From: Punica granatum
Lineage: Eukaryota > Streptophyta > Magnoliopsida > Myrtales > Lythraceae
NCBI RefSeq assembly: GCF_007655135.1
Contig: NC_045133.1
Location: 2,852,001 to 2,916,000, forward strand
Length of the DNA: 64,000 bases
Direction: 5' to 3'
The position numbers and the translations under genes were made by a program. The notes under the pieces are model-generated. The model saw nothing but the letters and a program-made list of their open reading frames with translations. It ran no database searches and was not told where the DNA came from. Below, piece after piece: positions 50,275 through 63,509 of the stretch (positions are counted from its first letter, which is position 1; every line of letters begins with the position of its first letter).

Positions 50275-50279
50275 TTCCG

Positions 50280-50400
50280 CCGCTCACCTCAAGATTTCCC
50301 ACCGGCTCTCCCTCTCTCTCTCTAAAACTCCGTGAGCTTCGGCTTTCTCTCTCTACAGCTCTCTCTCTCTCTCTGTCTCTCTCTCTCTTATCCCGTTCTG
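50280..50400. repeat. CT-rich tract in the BRUTUS-like 5' leader
   Basis: Several (TC)n runs on the plus strand, reading (GA)n on the gene's strand, immediately upstream of the start codon. They probably lie within the untranslated leader or core promoter. Confidence 0.7.
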
Positions 50401-50515
50401 TCCTTTTCCGCTCGCCCGAGCTTTCGAGTTGTGTTTAGTTTCTGCAGCGGAGGAGGAAGACGGAGAGACAGAGAGAGCACGAGGGGAGGGCGAGGTTTTA
50501 TAGTTGACCCGGTGA

Positions 50516-50607
50516 CACGTGGCGGGAAATATCCGACGTGTATGATGATGTCAGCAGCTGTCCGTTCCCTCATAGGCTGTCACGTGACTGGCCGTCGTTG
50601 CCACGTG
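50516..50607. promoter_or_regulatory. three G-boxes (CACGTG) upstream of BRUTUS-like
   Basis: CACGTG occurs at 50516-50521, 50581-50586 and 50602-50607, about 240-335 bp upstream of the start codon, in a locally GC-rich patch. G-boxes are bound by bHLH and bZIP factors. Clade IVc bHLH proteins (ILR3, bHLH104, bHLH115) bind such sites in iron-response promoters and are themselves BTS substrates, so a feedback loop is a reasonable inference. Confidence 0.65.
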
Positions 50608-50955
50608 GATGGCCCGTGAGACTGGGGGTACCGGGAACCCGTTGTTCTTATAGGCAAATCACATTTCTCTTTTGATAATATAATCATAGGCAATGTAGAC
50701 TAATTATCTCTCTTCCTTTCCTTTAAATTATATTATCAAATTCTTTTTTTAATCGCTTAGGGTATGATGGTTTCCAGTTGAACATTTTCCCGTGTACGAT
50801 GATTAAGTACTTATGATAAAATTGGGATTTCACGTAACAACTGATTCCGATCGATATCAATAGTATAATTAGCAGCATATACATACGGCGCTTTTCCCAT
50901 GTTAGCATCTAGAATTTATAAGAGTTTTAATTGACATCTACTTCATTTTTTTCAT

Positions 50956-50986
<31 letters not shown>

Positions 50987-51252
50987 TTGTTCATATTAAA
51001 CCTTTATGATTATCGTTGAATGCTTATCAATCACTATCACGAGCGCAATAAGGTGCCAGCCAATGGCTTTATTTTAGCAGAAAAAAAGAGCGAAAAGAAA
51101 CAAGAGGAATAATCTTAAATTTTAAAAGCAATTATGCCAAACTTGCAAAATAAAACTATCCAAATGTCAGCAAAAAAAAAATAAGACAGTTAATACGAAT
51201 TCAATGATACAACTTTATGTAAGACGTAGGCCGTACTGATGATATATCTTAT

Positions 51253-51351
51253 AAAAGGAGTGAGTTTATATATACATTGATAAATATTATCAAAATCTAT
51301 CGTAGAAAAGGAGTGAGTTTTATATATACATCGATAAACATCATCAAAATC
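51253..51351. repeat. 53-bp-period tandem duplication
   Basis: AAAAGGAGTGAGTTTATATA at 51253 and AAAAGGAGTGAGTTTTATAT at 51306 begin two similar units of about 45 bp. Confidence 0.8.
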
Positions 51352-54300
51352 GAGTGCCAAAAGTCAAATATTTAAAATCATATCAAAACATGTATTTTAT
51401 CATGTTTCATTATCTCATTAAAAAATTTTCAAGAAATATCATGTATCTTATCAAACTACGATTATCATTACATGCAATGGGCCAAATGAAAGTCCGGATG
51501 CTTTAGGTGACCGACGGCCGGTGGGGAGCCCCATCAATGAACTTTTTTTTTTCCTTTACATTGATAGGTAAATTTCATATGAAATCTACATTGTCCCCTC
51601 GAAAGGTCAATTTCTTATATTGCTTCGGTAACAAATTGAAAAATATATTGTCCCACCCACCATGACCATGAGATAGAAAGGCAGCTTAGGTGGACAAGAA
51701 GTCGTTGGCCAAACGCAACTCCAATGAAGACGAATGAAATGAAAGGTGTGCGTCCATGCAAATAGATCACACATATATAAAGTTTTTCTTTTTTTGTGGT
51801 GGATATCCAATTTATGAATGTTAGAGGGACTTTTCTTCCACGATAGCGAGGGAGCTACTATGTTCGATTCGAGATTGGACCTGGACCTCGGGACTTTTGA
51901 ATAGGAGGAATGGGTATTCTTTCACTTGATATTCCTACACTCCGAGGTGATCCGACTCCAAACCGTAAATCTTAACTTCAAAGTCATCTTTTATGGATAT
52001 CAGTGATGACACGAATTAAGATTCTCTTGCCTAACCAAATGAGTAATTAAAAGGCCTTGCTTGAATTCAAAATTTTTTTTTAACTCAACTCCACTCAATT
52101 CGACTTATTTTCAATTTAGCAACGTAATTATTACCTTTTTTAAAAAAAAAATTAAAATTATTCATTTCAATTTTTAATACTAAATTCTCTCAATTATTCA
52201 TTACTTTTTTCATAATTCAACAATACAATTATTATTTTCTCTTAACTATTAATTACTTTTTAAAATTTTTTCTCATAATTTAATAGCACAATAAAGATTC
52301 TATGTTTAGTATACGAGAAGACCACGAAACGAATAAATAATGTACGAAAGATTTAAAGAATACAGGAAATTTCACTATAGCGAACCTAAAATCCTATCGG
52401 TTCCAACTCAGAGGTACAAGAGTACGCCTTTTGCAGGGAATATTGCTGAAATTGATGGAATATTGTTTGTTCTCTTTTTCCTGATTTTTCCAGACACTTG
52501 AGGAAGGATTACATTTCCTCCTCAGAATCATCAGATTTTGCTGTAAAAAATCTATTGGGTAATTAATATCCCACCTACTAGTAAATATTCCTTTTGATTA
52601 CTCCGACTGATACATAAATTATCTCCTTTTAATTAAAAATTCTCTATTTATCGCTTATATTTATTACTTTATTTTGCATCGTCTATTCATTTATATTCGC
52701 TAGGTTGTTAATTTTATCTCTTCTTTTCAACTTCTCCAAATGGCAATGGTATCTGGCATATGTAAGTAACAATACAATGCAGCATGTTTCGCGGATGATA
52801 CAGTTCGATACTTATTCCGCTTAAATAATGTCTCGAGTTCGAGTATTCGTGCATGCAGAAAATTCACGTTGGAAGAATTTTACTTTCTAGTGGATCAACC
52901 TGGTTCGACTGAATTAATTGAGATTTAATTGGGATTCCGAATACCAAGATCTATATAAAAAAAATACGTACCTTAATATGAAATTGCAGATCCAATGCGC
53001 GCTTTTTGAAATGATGGGAGACAATAGGCATCTTCTATTCTCTCGTGATCGAATCCTTCCGCGGGAATCGTCTTTTAGTTAGCAGATTTAAGGTTTCTCC
53101 ACAGTAATTTGGTACCGATTGTTGGATCAAAGGTTGACAGTGCAATGCAAAGCATTCCATGAGGAGTTAATAATTTGCGCTCAATTGCATAAATATGTAC
53201 CCAGTCGAAGGCCGCAGATACTTATGGGCACTGTATATCTTTTGCATGAACTCCTTTTTTTTTTTTTTGGCATAGAATAATTAACTGAGATTTTACTCGA
53301 AATTTCCCATATGGACCAAATACAATTATTGTTATGCTCTCGCTCTTTTCTTTTGTTATCTATATATAATCATAGTGTTCGATTCTATTTCATGTAAGCA
53401 CATCAAATAAAGCAAAAGTTCATGCGTGTAGGATTGCATTATATATCTTTTCTGTACCATGGATCAGAAACACGCAAAAGTTACATAAATCAGACCCAAT
53501 ATGTTTCGGGGTTAATTTGCCGATCAATACTTTCCCTTTCCGTATCGAGGATATGTAGAAGACATCGTACATTACGGCATTCATGTGAGAAAGTGGAGAA
53601 ATTGATCCACATATATAAGTGACGGATGACATGATTGTCCTAATCATTTTGAGAAAATATTAGGTCAATCTATATTCATTGTGATATGCAATTCCACATC
53701 CGAAGTCTCATCTATCATTCCGTGGACTTCATGTTATTCCTTCTTCTTTTTTTTTGGCATTTGAGTGGAATTTATACATGCCTTTTTAATATGTTAGCTA
53801 GTCTCAGATAATATTTTCTTTATATTATTAATTTTTTAATTATAATTACGCAAAAGGCATTTCTCTAGAAACAGATAAGTTCATAAAAAAAAAAACAACA
53901 TCTTCTCTCTGTTCTTTTGCCTAAGACAATAAGGGAAGTTTTAAGTTTTATATAAAGAAAAGGACAAAAAAAATCGAGTTATGGTTTGTGGGCTCCAACA
54001 AATATGTAAATTAAATTTAAAATTACCCTATAATCAATTGCCGTGGATGGATTGTTGTTTTTACTGAGAATAGTAATAATGAGGCATGGCGATAAAATTT
54101 GTTACCGTCCATCTCATGATGTACTGAATATAGGTTCAACCGCGTAAACATTGCAGCTCTCCCAAACTAATTTGAAGAAAGCGTGACTTGAACTCTTCAC
54201 CGGGCCTGAGATGATATTTGGCGGGGCCGACGGAGGACGCGGTCCGGCGGAACCACCGTAAAATCTTGGAAATTACCTCTCAAGGGTCATCATTAATTGA

Positions 54301-56046
54301 GAGGAAGGAAGAGTGGGTAATTGTCAAAATCAAGGGTGGAATTAGAGAAAATGACCGGAGGGCAATGAGAAGGGCACGAGGTCCGCGTGGCGGGAGCGTG
54401 CCACGTAGGCTCTACCACCTGATCTCCCCGCGCTCTCACGGGTTCTCAAATTGGGACCCCGTCACTCCTTCTGGGCCCAATTTGCATGAATTTGGTGAGC
54501 CTTTTTCTATACTAAAACTAATCCGTCCCTCCGACCATGTCCGCCGAACACGGTAAATTATCAGATGCCTTTAGCATAGTGAGTTCTATATAAAGTCTTA
54601 CTCCTAAAATCCCTTTGTTTTTTCTTATTGGAATGAAATATTGATTCTTTCACAGCGCAAACAAAATAACTTTTAAAGATTCATAACTATACTACGTGCA
54701 TCTGTAAAAAATATTATTTAGCCTTAATATAGTCATGATTGTTGGATTATGCCTAGGAACATTTGGTTAGGATCAAGGAACACGCATTGTTGATCCACAC
54801 CGCATATGGATTTACAATGGCAGAATAGACTTACAATTTAGTTAAGACTACGAGATTGACAAGAAATCAAGATGATATGATAAGTATTATGATATGACAC
54901 GTGTTGAAATATATTGCATGTTCTTGACTGGTAGTTGGGCAAACTGTTTAATTCTTGGATCATCTTGTCTTACCATGTATTATGAATAAGCACCAATGAG
55001 ACTATTCGCAAAAATTAATTAGTTCTTGAAAAGCTAAATTCATGGGATATTTCAAAACCAAATCGATCTGCTTTAATGGATTGCGACAACTTTCCTTTTC
55101 CTTCGTCCCTTCGTCCTTTTTCTTGGGTTACAACTTGAACTTCTATGTCTTTTTCTTTCCATGCAATTGAGATAAGTTGCAATAAGTGCAAACACACTTA
55201 GGATAGTGGTAAAAAGTGGAGTGCCATATCCATATCAAATTAGCCATTTGGCAGATGCCAACTGGTCCCTATCAAATAGGATCATTATCAGGAATAAAAG
55301 AGTATTATTATCCGATCCCACAATACACATATGACTAATAATTATGTCGAAAGTAAAAAGAAAAATATATAACTTATTCACCTAACCTTATTTTATTTAA
55401 TTTTCAGGGACTATTAATTTATTTATCAGTTCTTGATATTGCTTGTGCTTAGCTTATGTATGCCACACTCTGCACTTTAAAATAAATTTAAAATTTTTTA
55501 TCCTTAAAGGGTATATGGATTATACTTAAAGTTGCTCTTTACTACGGGGATGGAAGCCTCATTAATTATTAAACAGTATATTATTCTTATCTCGGTTCAT
55601 TCATTTTGCTCCGTTAGACTATTATTTTGATGATTTCTCCATATTTATATATATATTTTTTGTTATTTAACTCTGAAATCCAATCTATAAATTGACCTAT
55701 CTCTACACGGTACAAGAGACCTCTGCGTATACATAAAGTCTTCTCCTCTAAATATTTTTGCATCGAACAATTTCAATCCAAATTGAAAAGTTATATCTAT
55801 ATCTATATATAAATTGCTTTCCCCAATTTATCTTCTTTTTTTTTTGAATGTATCAGCCTATCTCTATATATCTTTAATGACCAGCAAATGTATCTTTATT
55901 GATTAACTAAAAATCCACCAAAAAAGAAAAAAGGGAGTCTTTTTTTCCCTCAAGATTGCGTGCAATTCGACTAAGAAATGCATGAATGCATGTCTTCAAA
56001 TCGAGCAAAAGTTGAGACAAATGCCTTCCTACTCAGAGTCTCAGAA

Positions 56047-56291
56047 CATCTTTACCCCCACAGTGAGGCCTTTTTTTTTTTCGGCTTTAAATTGAGAAAA
56101 TTTGGTTCGAAAACTAGTCGGTTGTCATTAAGATTAGATAAAGAATGCCAGAAGACCATCTTTGCCCCACAGTGAGGCTTTTTAAAAAAAAAAAAATTTC
56201 TTCTCGTATTCCTTCTTTTTTTGCTTTAAATTGAGGAATTTCAGTCCGGAAACTAGTCGGTTGTCATTAAGATTAGATAAAAAATGCTGGA
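56047..56291. repeat. tandem duplication of about 110-135 bp
   Basis: Two units share CACAGTGAGGC near the start, TTTAAATTGAG in the middle and CTAGTCGGTTGTCATTAAGA near the end. They differ in the length of internal T and A runs, which suggests slippage after duplication. Confidence 0.8.
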
Positions 56292-59200
56292 AGAGTAATG
56301 TATGTATCTTTGCCTATGAGGAGTTGACCGAAATAAAGTAATCCGATTGCTGTGACTGGACCACACGAACCTACATATAGTCATTAGCATAGGCACCGCG
56401 ATGATCTAACTTAAGACGATTGCATTTAATATATAAAAATTATGAATTAAATTTATTAACTTGCCTAAATGATTTCTTAAGTTTATGTAGAAAGACAGTG
56501 GGGGAAAAAGTTGAAGAGATAAATATGTGAAATGACCCTAGTAAGCGGCCAATTAATTGATATATGCATGGGATGGACCCAACTCGATGGAGAGAAGATA
56601 AGCCATCTTTTGAGATATCTTTTGTTGGGTTTTCACCCTCTCGCTCACTTAAGGGAGTCTCATCGAAAGGGGAAGGTCGGTAAGTTTATGTCGTCGGTCG
56701 GATCCTATGTATTATATATAATACGAATATATGTACCGACCGAGCTATCAATCGATATATGTGAAAAGATGAGCTTATGAGAGGGGAGGAATGCGTTGGA
56801 CATTCGCGAGTTTCACGTGGTAGGGTGCTTTTGCGAGCATGCATGATTTTCACTGAAAAGGATACCCAAATTTGAAGTGAGGGCAGGGCTGGCCTTTGGG
56901 CATCACTAGACCCGTTCTGGTCCTAAAACTCCTTAAAGTTGGTCCCCATGGCTGTCGCCATACCAGACGGTCAGAGCCACGCCTTGGACTCTCTTTTCGC
57001 CAAAAAGCACCATGCTTTTCCACTGTCTGAACACCCACAAATCACATGACTAATTGAAGACGAACATGATGATGAAGACGAAAGGTCGGTTCTTTTCGAT
57101 CAAAATTAAATTAAGGTTGGTTCCCGGACCTAATAAAGTGATGGAGCATACGAGGAATAAAAAAAAATGGCAAATCTCATTGACAATAATGAAATACGAA
57201 ATCTCGTGGTTTTAAACTGGCATATACCACTGCATTAAATATCTCACGAAAATTGGGTTCTTAATTAGAACCCATTGAGCTGGTCTGATATCGGTCAATT
57301 GTGCGGTTTTAATTGGGCCATACTTGGGCCATATGTCTATCCAGCCCAGATTTTGGGCGATAAATCGTCGCCCAAGTCTCCCAACTTTGGAGATGGTATG
57401 ACTCCAATATGATGGATATGGACACATATAGGCAGGGAAAGTGAGGATTCGGACATTATATATTTCTCAAGGAAAATTTGAGGATAGCTTCGAGATTCGG
57501 CCCCTTAATCTACCCAAAAAATAAAATAAAATAAAATTGAGGATAGCTGAATCAGGTATGCTGTTAGGCTTTACTGTCAAAAATCTTAGCTCGATATCAG
57601 TGTGTTTCGAATCTGCTTCTTGTATAGGTTATTTTGTTATTGGAATTGATCGCTAAGGGTCATGCAAATGCAGCGGTCGACCCCTGCGTAATGCGAACAC
57701 ATATATCATTTCTTTATAAACTAGCGTTCAAATTTATGCATTGCACATGCTTATTTTTAATAATTATTTTTCACAAAATAAATTTATTTCTTATAATTAG
57801 AGTAATTAAGAATTTCAAATAACAATCTTAATATATTGGGCGTCGTTAATATATGATACATTCTTATGATCAGCAAAGTTTGATAATTTAAGTATATGCA
57901 TAATTAATTACTTTTTAGCCGAAAATATTCTAATATCTATTTTTTGAGCTAATTTGTTGTTTAAAAGATTATTACTGGTCTTCTTAGGTGAAAAAAAATT
58001 TGATATGACCATATGTGACTTGTCAAAATTTTTCTTCTTGTGGACCATAAGTTCATTAAATTAGTAACTTCTGCTAATTTTTTTAAATTAACAGTATTAC
58101 ATATATGTTCTTTTGAATACTACATAAAGTGATCATATATAGAATTTTCAAAAACACAAAAACTTTGAATTTGCTATATTTTGAGTATTTTTTAATTCCA
58201 AAAATTAATTTTTTTTGGAGAATTATGAAAGTTAAAATTAATTATTTCTAATTTTTAATTGCATAAATTGAAACACGTTTATTGTTATTCGAGTGAGTTT
58301 TGCTATACATATAAATATATGTGTTTATAAAACGTTTGCTATATCTATAAGTGTCTTTTAGATTCTGAAAATTAAATTATTATTTTTAAATATTAATTAC
58401 ATTAATTTAATAGTATTTATTACTACTAAAGTGGATTTTTACTTGTATATAAATGTTAATTTTCACCATTAATAGCTGTAACACTCATCGTGGAATTTGC
58501 CATACATTGAATTGGTGGATTGCTGCTCCGAGAAGCAACGAATAAGGCGGGTCAACTTTTGCATGTCAAGTTTCATTTATATATACAAAAAAGAATACCT
58601 TTTGGCAAATACATAATTATACTCATTTTGATGATCAAATCTCTTCCACTTCTTGGTTTCGTCTCCTCTTTCATCGGGAAAAAAAAAAAAGAATTTCTCT
58701 TCCATGTGAAGAGTTTCCCTGTGATCCTTTCTTTCGGTCAGGTATGAAGCAGCCTGTCTTTGACATCACCCGAAGAGGTGCACCAAGTCGTTTGCCCCGA
58801 GGCTGATCCAACATACTACCAAATCAAAAGGATCAAGAGGTTAACTAAGAATGCATGATCATGTTGCTTTCTTAATTATATTAAGTGGAAATGTGCCTAA
58901 ACAGGCCTAATTGTTCCTCATATATGTGGTCAAATATTTATATGTATACATAAGTGCCAATATACCTGCTTTTTCTTCCCTATTCTTTACTGTATTTATA
59001 TTATATTGTTCCTGATGTCTAAACTCTACCATTCAAGAGGAGAGACTATATATATTACCTTCTCATCCACAGGATTAATTAAGAAATATAGTCAAACAGA
59101 CGGAGAAAGTAAGGAAATTTAGCCATGACCAAACCAATGTTCGATCGGGATCAGTTTGAGCTAATAAAATGAAAATGCTTCATAGATTTTTAAAAAAAGA

Positions 59201-59481
59201 GAGAGAGTAAGAATTGGACATCTTTCGTGCTTTGACGGCTAACCACAGCCAAAGTGCCTTCACAAGCACAAAAAGGATGCCACTGCCACAAATTCAGGGT
59301 TGAATTTCACCATTGACATATGCATGCAATGGACATATCTTAACTTTCGTAATAAGCTAAATCCCCCTCTTAAAAAATTTAATAGTGATTAGCAATTTAA
59401 TTAAACTTGGTCAAATGTTTCTCCTTGCATATTCAAAGTCCATTCTAGGAATAGAATTTCGGACTTGGGGCTACTGATGAA

Positions 59482-60978
59482 ATGGGAATTGAACAGCAAT
59501 GTAACCCCAACAGCAAGCCGAAGCCATCGATGGTCCGAAGCCATGTCTTCGGTATTGTCTTCTTCGCAGTAGGCCTCTCCCTTGGTATCACAATTGGAGT
59601 ATGCATCAAGACCTCGTCGTTCAACATAAACCCGACCTATATCTTCACTCAATTCCCCTCGGCTCTGCCCCAGATGTCGCCACAGGCACAGCCGGTAGAG
59701 TCCGAGTCTGCTGCTACCCCTCCACTGGTCAGCCTTGCGCTTAAGCGGCATGACATGGATGACGAGGAGTTGTTCTGGAGGGCGACGCTGGTCCCGAGGA
59801 TTAAGAGGTTCCCCTTCGAGCGGGTCCCGAAGGTGGCCTTCATGTTCTTGGCTAAGGGGCCCCTGCCTTTGGCCCCGCTGTGGGAGCTCTTCTTCAGAGG
59901 GCATGAAGGGCTCTATAGCATTTATGTCCACTCTCATCCTGCCTACAACGAGGTAGTGCCCGAGGAATCTGTCTTTCATGGCCGAAGAATTCCAAGCAAG
60001 GTAAGTTCGATTTGATCGATATCTAAAAATATGAAAAATAGCAACGTATGTCCTTTGTTTACATGAGATCCGGGTCTTCCCGTCGGACCAATTCCGGGCA
60101 CGCCAGCATGGTATTGTGATTATAAGAACTTCCATGACATTACGATTTATATGTTATTTTCGTTGGACTTCATTTACCATTAAAAAAAAAATCTCAAATA
60201 TACATCGGAACCGATGCTGATCGATCTTTTAGAAATATGCTTGTTGAGATATCAAAACCGGATGGACGAGATCAGCTCGAATCTCACATTTACTCATCTG
60301 TTGTCATTCCTCTATCTACAGCCGGTGGAATGGGGCAGAGCAAGCATGATGGACGCGGAGCGGCGCCTCCTAGCCAATGCCCTGCTCGACTACTCCAACG
60401 AACGGTTCGTGTTACTCTCTGAGGCCTGCATCCCTCTCTTCAACTTCTCGACAATCTATACCTACCTCACCAACGCCAACCAGAGCTACCTCAACCTCTT
60501 TGACGACCCGGGCCGGGACGGGCGGGGCCGGTACAATCCTCGGATGTCACCGGCCATCAACATCACCGACTGGCGGAAGGGATCACAGTGGTTTGAGGTA
60601 AACCGGGACATGGCTGTGGACATTGTCTCGGACGACAAGTGCTACTGGGTCTTCCGGGAGTTCTGCGTCAAGGAGAACAGGCCGGCATGCTACCTGGACG
60701 AGCACTATATCCCCACGCTCATAAACATGGTCTCCCCCGACCGGAACTCGAACTGGACTGTCACGTGGGTCGACTGGTCCAAGCGAGGCCCGCACCCGGG
60801 GAGATTTAGGAGGTGGGATGTAAGCTTGGAGTTCATAAATCAGATTAGGTATGGGGCAAATTGCACTTACAACGGTAACCCGACCTCGACGTGCTTCCTT
60901 TTTGCTAGGAAGTTCATGCCCGACACTCTCCAACCTTTGTTGCAAATTGCACCAACAATTTTGGGCGTTATTCCTTAA
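59482..60978 (+). CDS. GT14-family glycosyltransferase, BC10-like (DUF266/Core-2/I-branching)
   Basis: Two exons, 59482-60000 and 60322-60978, give 391 aa. An N-terminal signal anchor ([20 protein letters not shown], about residues 21-40) gives a type II Golgi membrane topology. The luminal domain has the family blocks [55 protein letters not shown], the exon 2 start [35 protein letters not shown] and the closing [18 protein letters not shown]. Plant members (for example rice BC10) affect cell wall and arabinogalactan composition, but donor and acceptor sugars are mostly unproven. The length is normal for the family. Its neighbour 2 kb downstream is a paralogue in the same orientation, so the pair is a tandem duplication. 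Confidence 0.9.
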
Positions 60979-62945
60979 TTAATATTCAATTAAATACGAT
61001 TACTAATTGCTTGGTCAGCCAAAATATTGTATTTTGCAACATGATGGATGGTTTTATCGGTAAGAAAATTGATTATAGGACTGAGAATTAGTGATCACTT
61101 GGAATGTATTACGCCTATTCAACCTAATTTGGTCTGTTAATGCCAATTTCGATTGCTGGCACTGTTGTAAAGGCTACAGTACTTGCAACAACAGCTTCCG
61201 GCTTCAAATACGCTTGAGTAGATCGAGAGTATATGTCAGATGAAGTGAGACGTACAATATATATATATATATATATTTGGTTAATAAAAAACTTTTATAA
61301 ATATTGTATGGAAGGGAAAAAGATATTTTTGATCCAGTTAGTTTAGTCTTCCGTCAATTTTCATCATCTAAGTTTTAAAAGTGCCGAGTAGTGTTCTATG
61401 TTTGTTTCGTAAGATAATTTTGGTGTATGTCGTGACTTGTAGGATAAAAAATATCTTTCTTTTTTAAAACTTATATAACCACATTTTAATTGAAAGTCAA
61501 ATTATATAATAAAAAATGTCTTTTTCAAAACTTATAGGACCGAAATTTGTCTTATAGAGCAACGTATAGGACTGATTCGGTAAATTTAAATTTTATAGAA
61601 TTAAAATTGACTTAGTGTCAAATTTGTAGGATCAAAAATATACTTTTCCCTTTTATGAAAATGTAAGATATGCACAAGCCGTTATAATTACACCACCTCA
61701 GCAACAACACATAATAATCAATACAATAATTCTCACTCACTCCGCGCAAATCTCCTTGCTGGTCTGGTCCATATATCAATCGCCTCCAGATGGCTCCATC
61801 GCTGTCGAACGGGTGACCCCGACTGGCGGGGGCTTGAGTGGTCAGGAGAAGCCAACCTAGCTGCACAAGGGAGTCGGCCAGGCAACCACCTCAGTCTATA
61901 CCACTCTCGCGCCCATCGAAAGCCCACCGGCCAGAACTAGGTATTCCTTGGAGATGATATGGCACACAGTACGTACTCCAAACATGGATGCTGAGGCCGA
62001 AAGTGGGATTATCGGACGCGGCAGCTGCGCCATCGGCTGCCCAGCTACCATACATATTTAAAAGAGGAGAAAAAAGATAAAAAAAATAAAAGTACAACAT
62101 GGGGGATCAGTGACACCAACTGTACGTGCATTCCAATACTGCTTTACCTCAGAGATATATTAATGCATTTAATTGCTTTTTATTGGCCTCCATAAAGCGA
62201 TGCCAAGGAGCAAGTTTTAAATGTTACTGCCTCACGATCATGTGGTGAATAAATCAATGAAAAAATTTCAGTTAAAATAATTATGATAATTACTCGTGTA
62301 ATTAACAATTATTTTTTCATTTCATGTAATTTAATAAGTGTTTTCTCACGATTCTTTAAGAGCAATTCTCGATAAGGAAAGTATAAATTAATATCATAAC
62401 AAATATATCAATATACACGTCATGACTCCACGTTTAAGTAATTAATTAAGAGAATCTGTTCACCCAAAAAAAAAAAAAGAATTAAGAGAATCTAATAGAA
62501 ATTGATCATCACACACCTTCAAGGCCTCCCCAACCTTTTACAGTCTCCCCAGCTCTCTTTGCTCTCTATTCTCTAGACCGCCACACATACGTATGTATAT
62601 ACATACATGCATATTGGGATGGACAAAGGGGAAAACTCAGGTGACAGTTGTCCCCTAAAATTTTGATGTTATAAGGAAAATTATAAGTTGTTTTACTATT
62701 TTTTGTGAAACTACTTATGTTTATCCCTTAACCAGTAAAGTTACTTTTCCTTTTTGCTCCTCCCCCAACCAAAATCCTGGATCCGTCCTGCATGCATGCA
62801 TACATACATGCATGCATATCTATATATACACACACCCAAGACCCATTGCTTCATTAAAGAACCAACCCAACATTCTCTATTCTTTTCTCTCAATTGGTCT
62901 CCTATGGACTTCCTTTTGTTCTGACGATCATATCTCAAGGGAAAG
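60979..62945. other. spacer between the two GT14 genes
   Basis: AT-rich, with an (AT)n tract near 61257-61276. A GC-richer patch at 61737-62045 has short open frames on the minus strand but no recognised motif. The proximal promoter and leader of the second GT14 gene lie at the right end, with TGCATGCA/TACATACA-type repeats near 62790-62820. Confidence 0.5.
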
Positions 62946-63509
62946 ATGAAGAAGAACATGGAAAATCAAAGCCAAAATAACAATAGCCCACCAATTCTCA
63001 TCAAATCCAACATGATCCAACTCCACCACCTCATCCCCCATATCCTTCTCTTTGGCTTTGGTTTGGCCATTGGAGCCACCCTCACTTCCTATCTCAACTT
63101 CTTCCAATTCCCCTTCCAAACCTCCTCCAACGTCACCGCCGCCCCTTTGTCCCATCCACTGCCACTGCCACCGCCACCGCCATTGCCACTGTCGTCGCCG
63201 CCATTGGCAGAGGAGACAAGGCCAGTGGATCTCCTTGGGCCGCCTACGGTGATGCACGGGATGGAAGAAAAAGAACTGTTCTGGAGGGCATCGATGAGCC
63301 CTAAGATAAGCGAGTTCCCGTTCAAGAGGGTCCCAAAAGTGGCATTCATGTTCCTGACGAGGGGCCCGCTCCCGTTGAGGCCTCTGTGGGAGATGTTCTT
63401 CAAAGGTGTCGACGCAGGGCTCTACTCCATCTACGTCCACACACACCCTTCGTTCAATGAGCCGGTGCCGCCAGACTCGGTCTTCCACGGCCGGAGAATC
63501 CCTAGTAAG
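62946..63509 (+). CDS. GT14-family glycosyltransferase, BC10-like, second copy (5' exon only, cut by the window end)
   Basis: Exon 1 is complete and encodes 188 aa, ending in HGRRIPSK at a GT donor, exactly where the first copy's exon 1 ends. It starts [20 protein letters not shown], then a signal anchor ([19 protein letters not shown]), then a proline-rich stem ([16 protein letters not shown]), which is more Pro-rich than in the neighbour. The catalytic-region blocks [32 protein letters not shown] and [15 protein letters not shown] match the first copy. The second exon is expected beyond position 64000. Role as for the first copy: a Golgi glycosyltransferase of unproven specificity. Confidence 0.85.

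Larger units (their letters stand above)
50608..59481. other. 9-kb gene desert
   Basis: AT-rich DNA with (AT)n tracts (for example 50958-50981), poly-T tracts, tandem duplications at 51.3 and 56.1 kb, and one GC-richer island near 54.18-54.55 kb. That island is open for 112 codons in one frame but the frame lacks an ATG start and any recognised motif. No splice-supported gene was found. Promoter elements of the GT14 gene must lie at its right end. Confidence 0.5.

Noticed and set aside
54218..54556. 112-aa open frame
   Set aside because: Begins at TTG rather than ATG, shows no known motif and no splice context, so it is not reported as a gene.
59401..60135. 244-aa open frame on the minus strand
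   Set aside because: It lies antisense to exon 1 of the first GT14 gene, which has clear family motifs; this is a shadow frame.
62928..63488. 186-aa open frame on the minus strand
   Set aside because: Antisense shadow of the second GT14 gene's exon 1, kept open by its Pro-rich codons.
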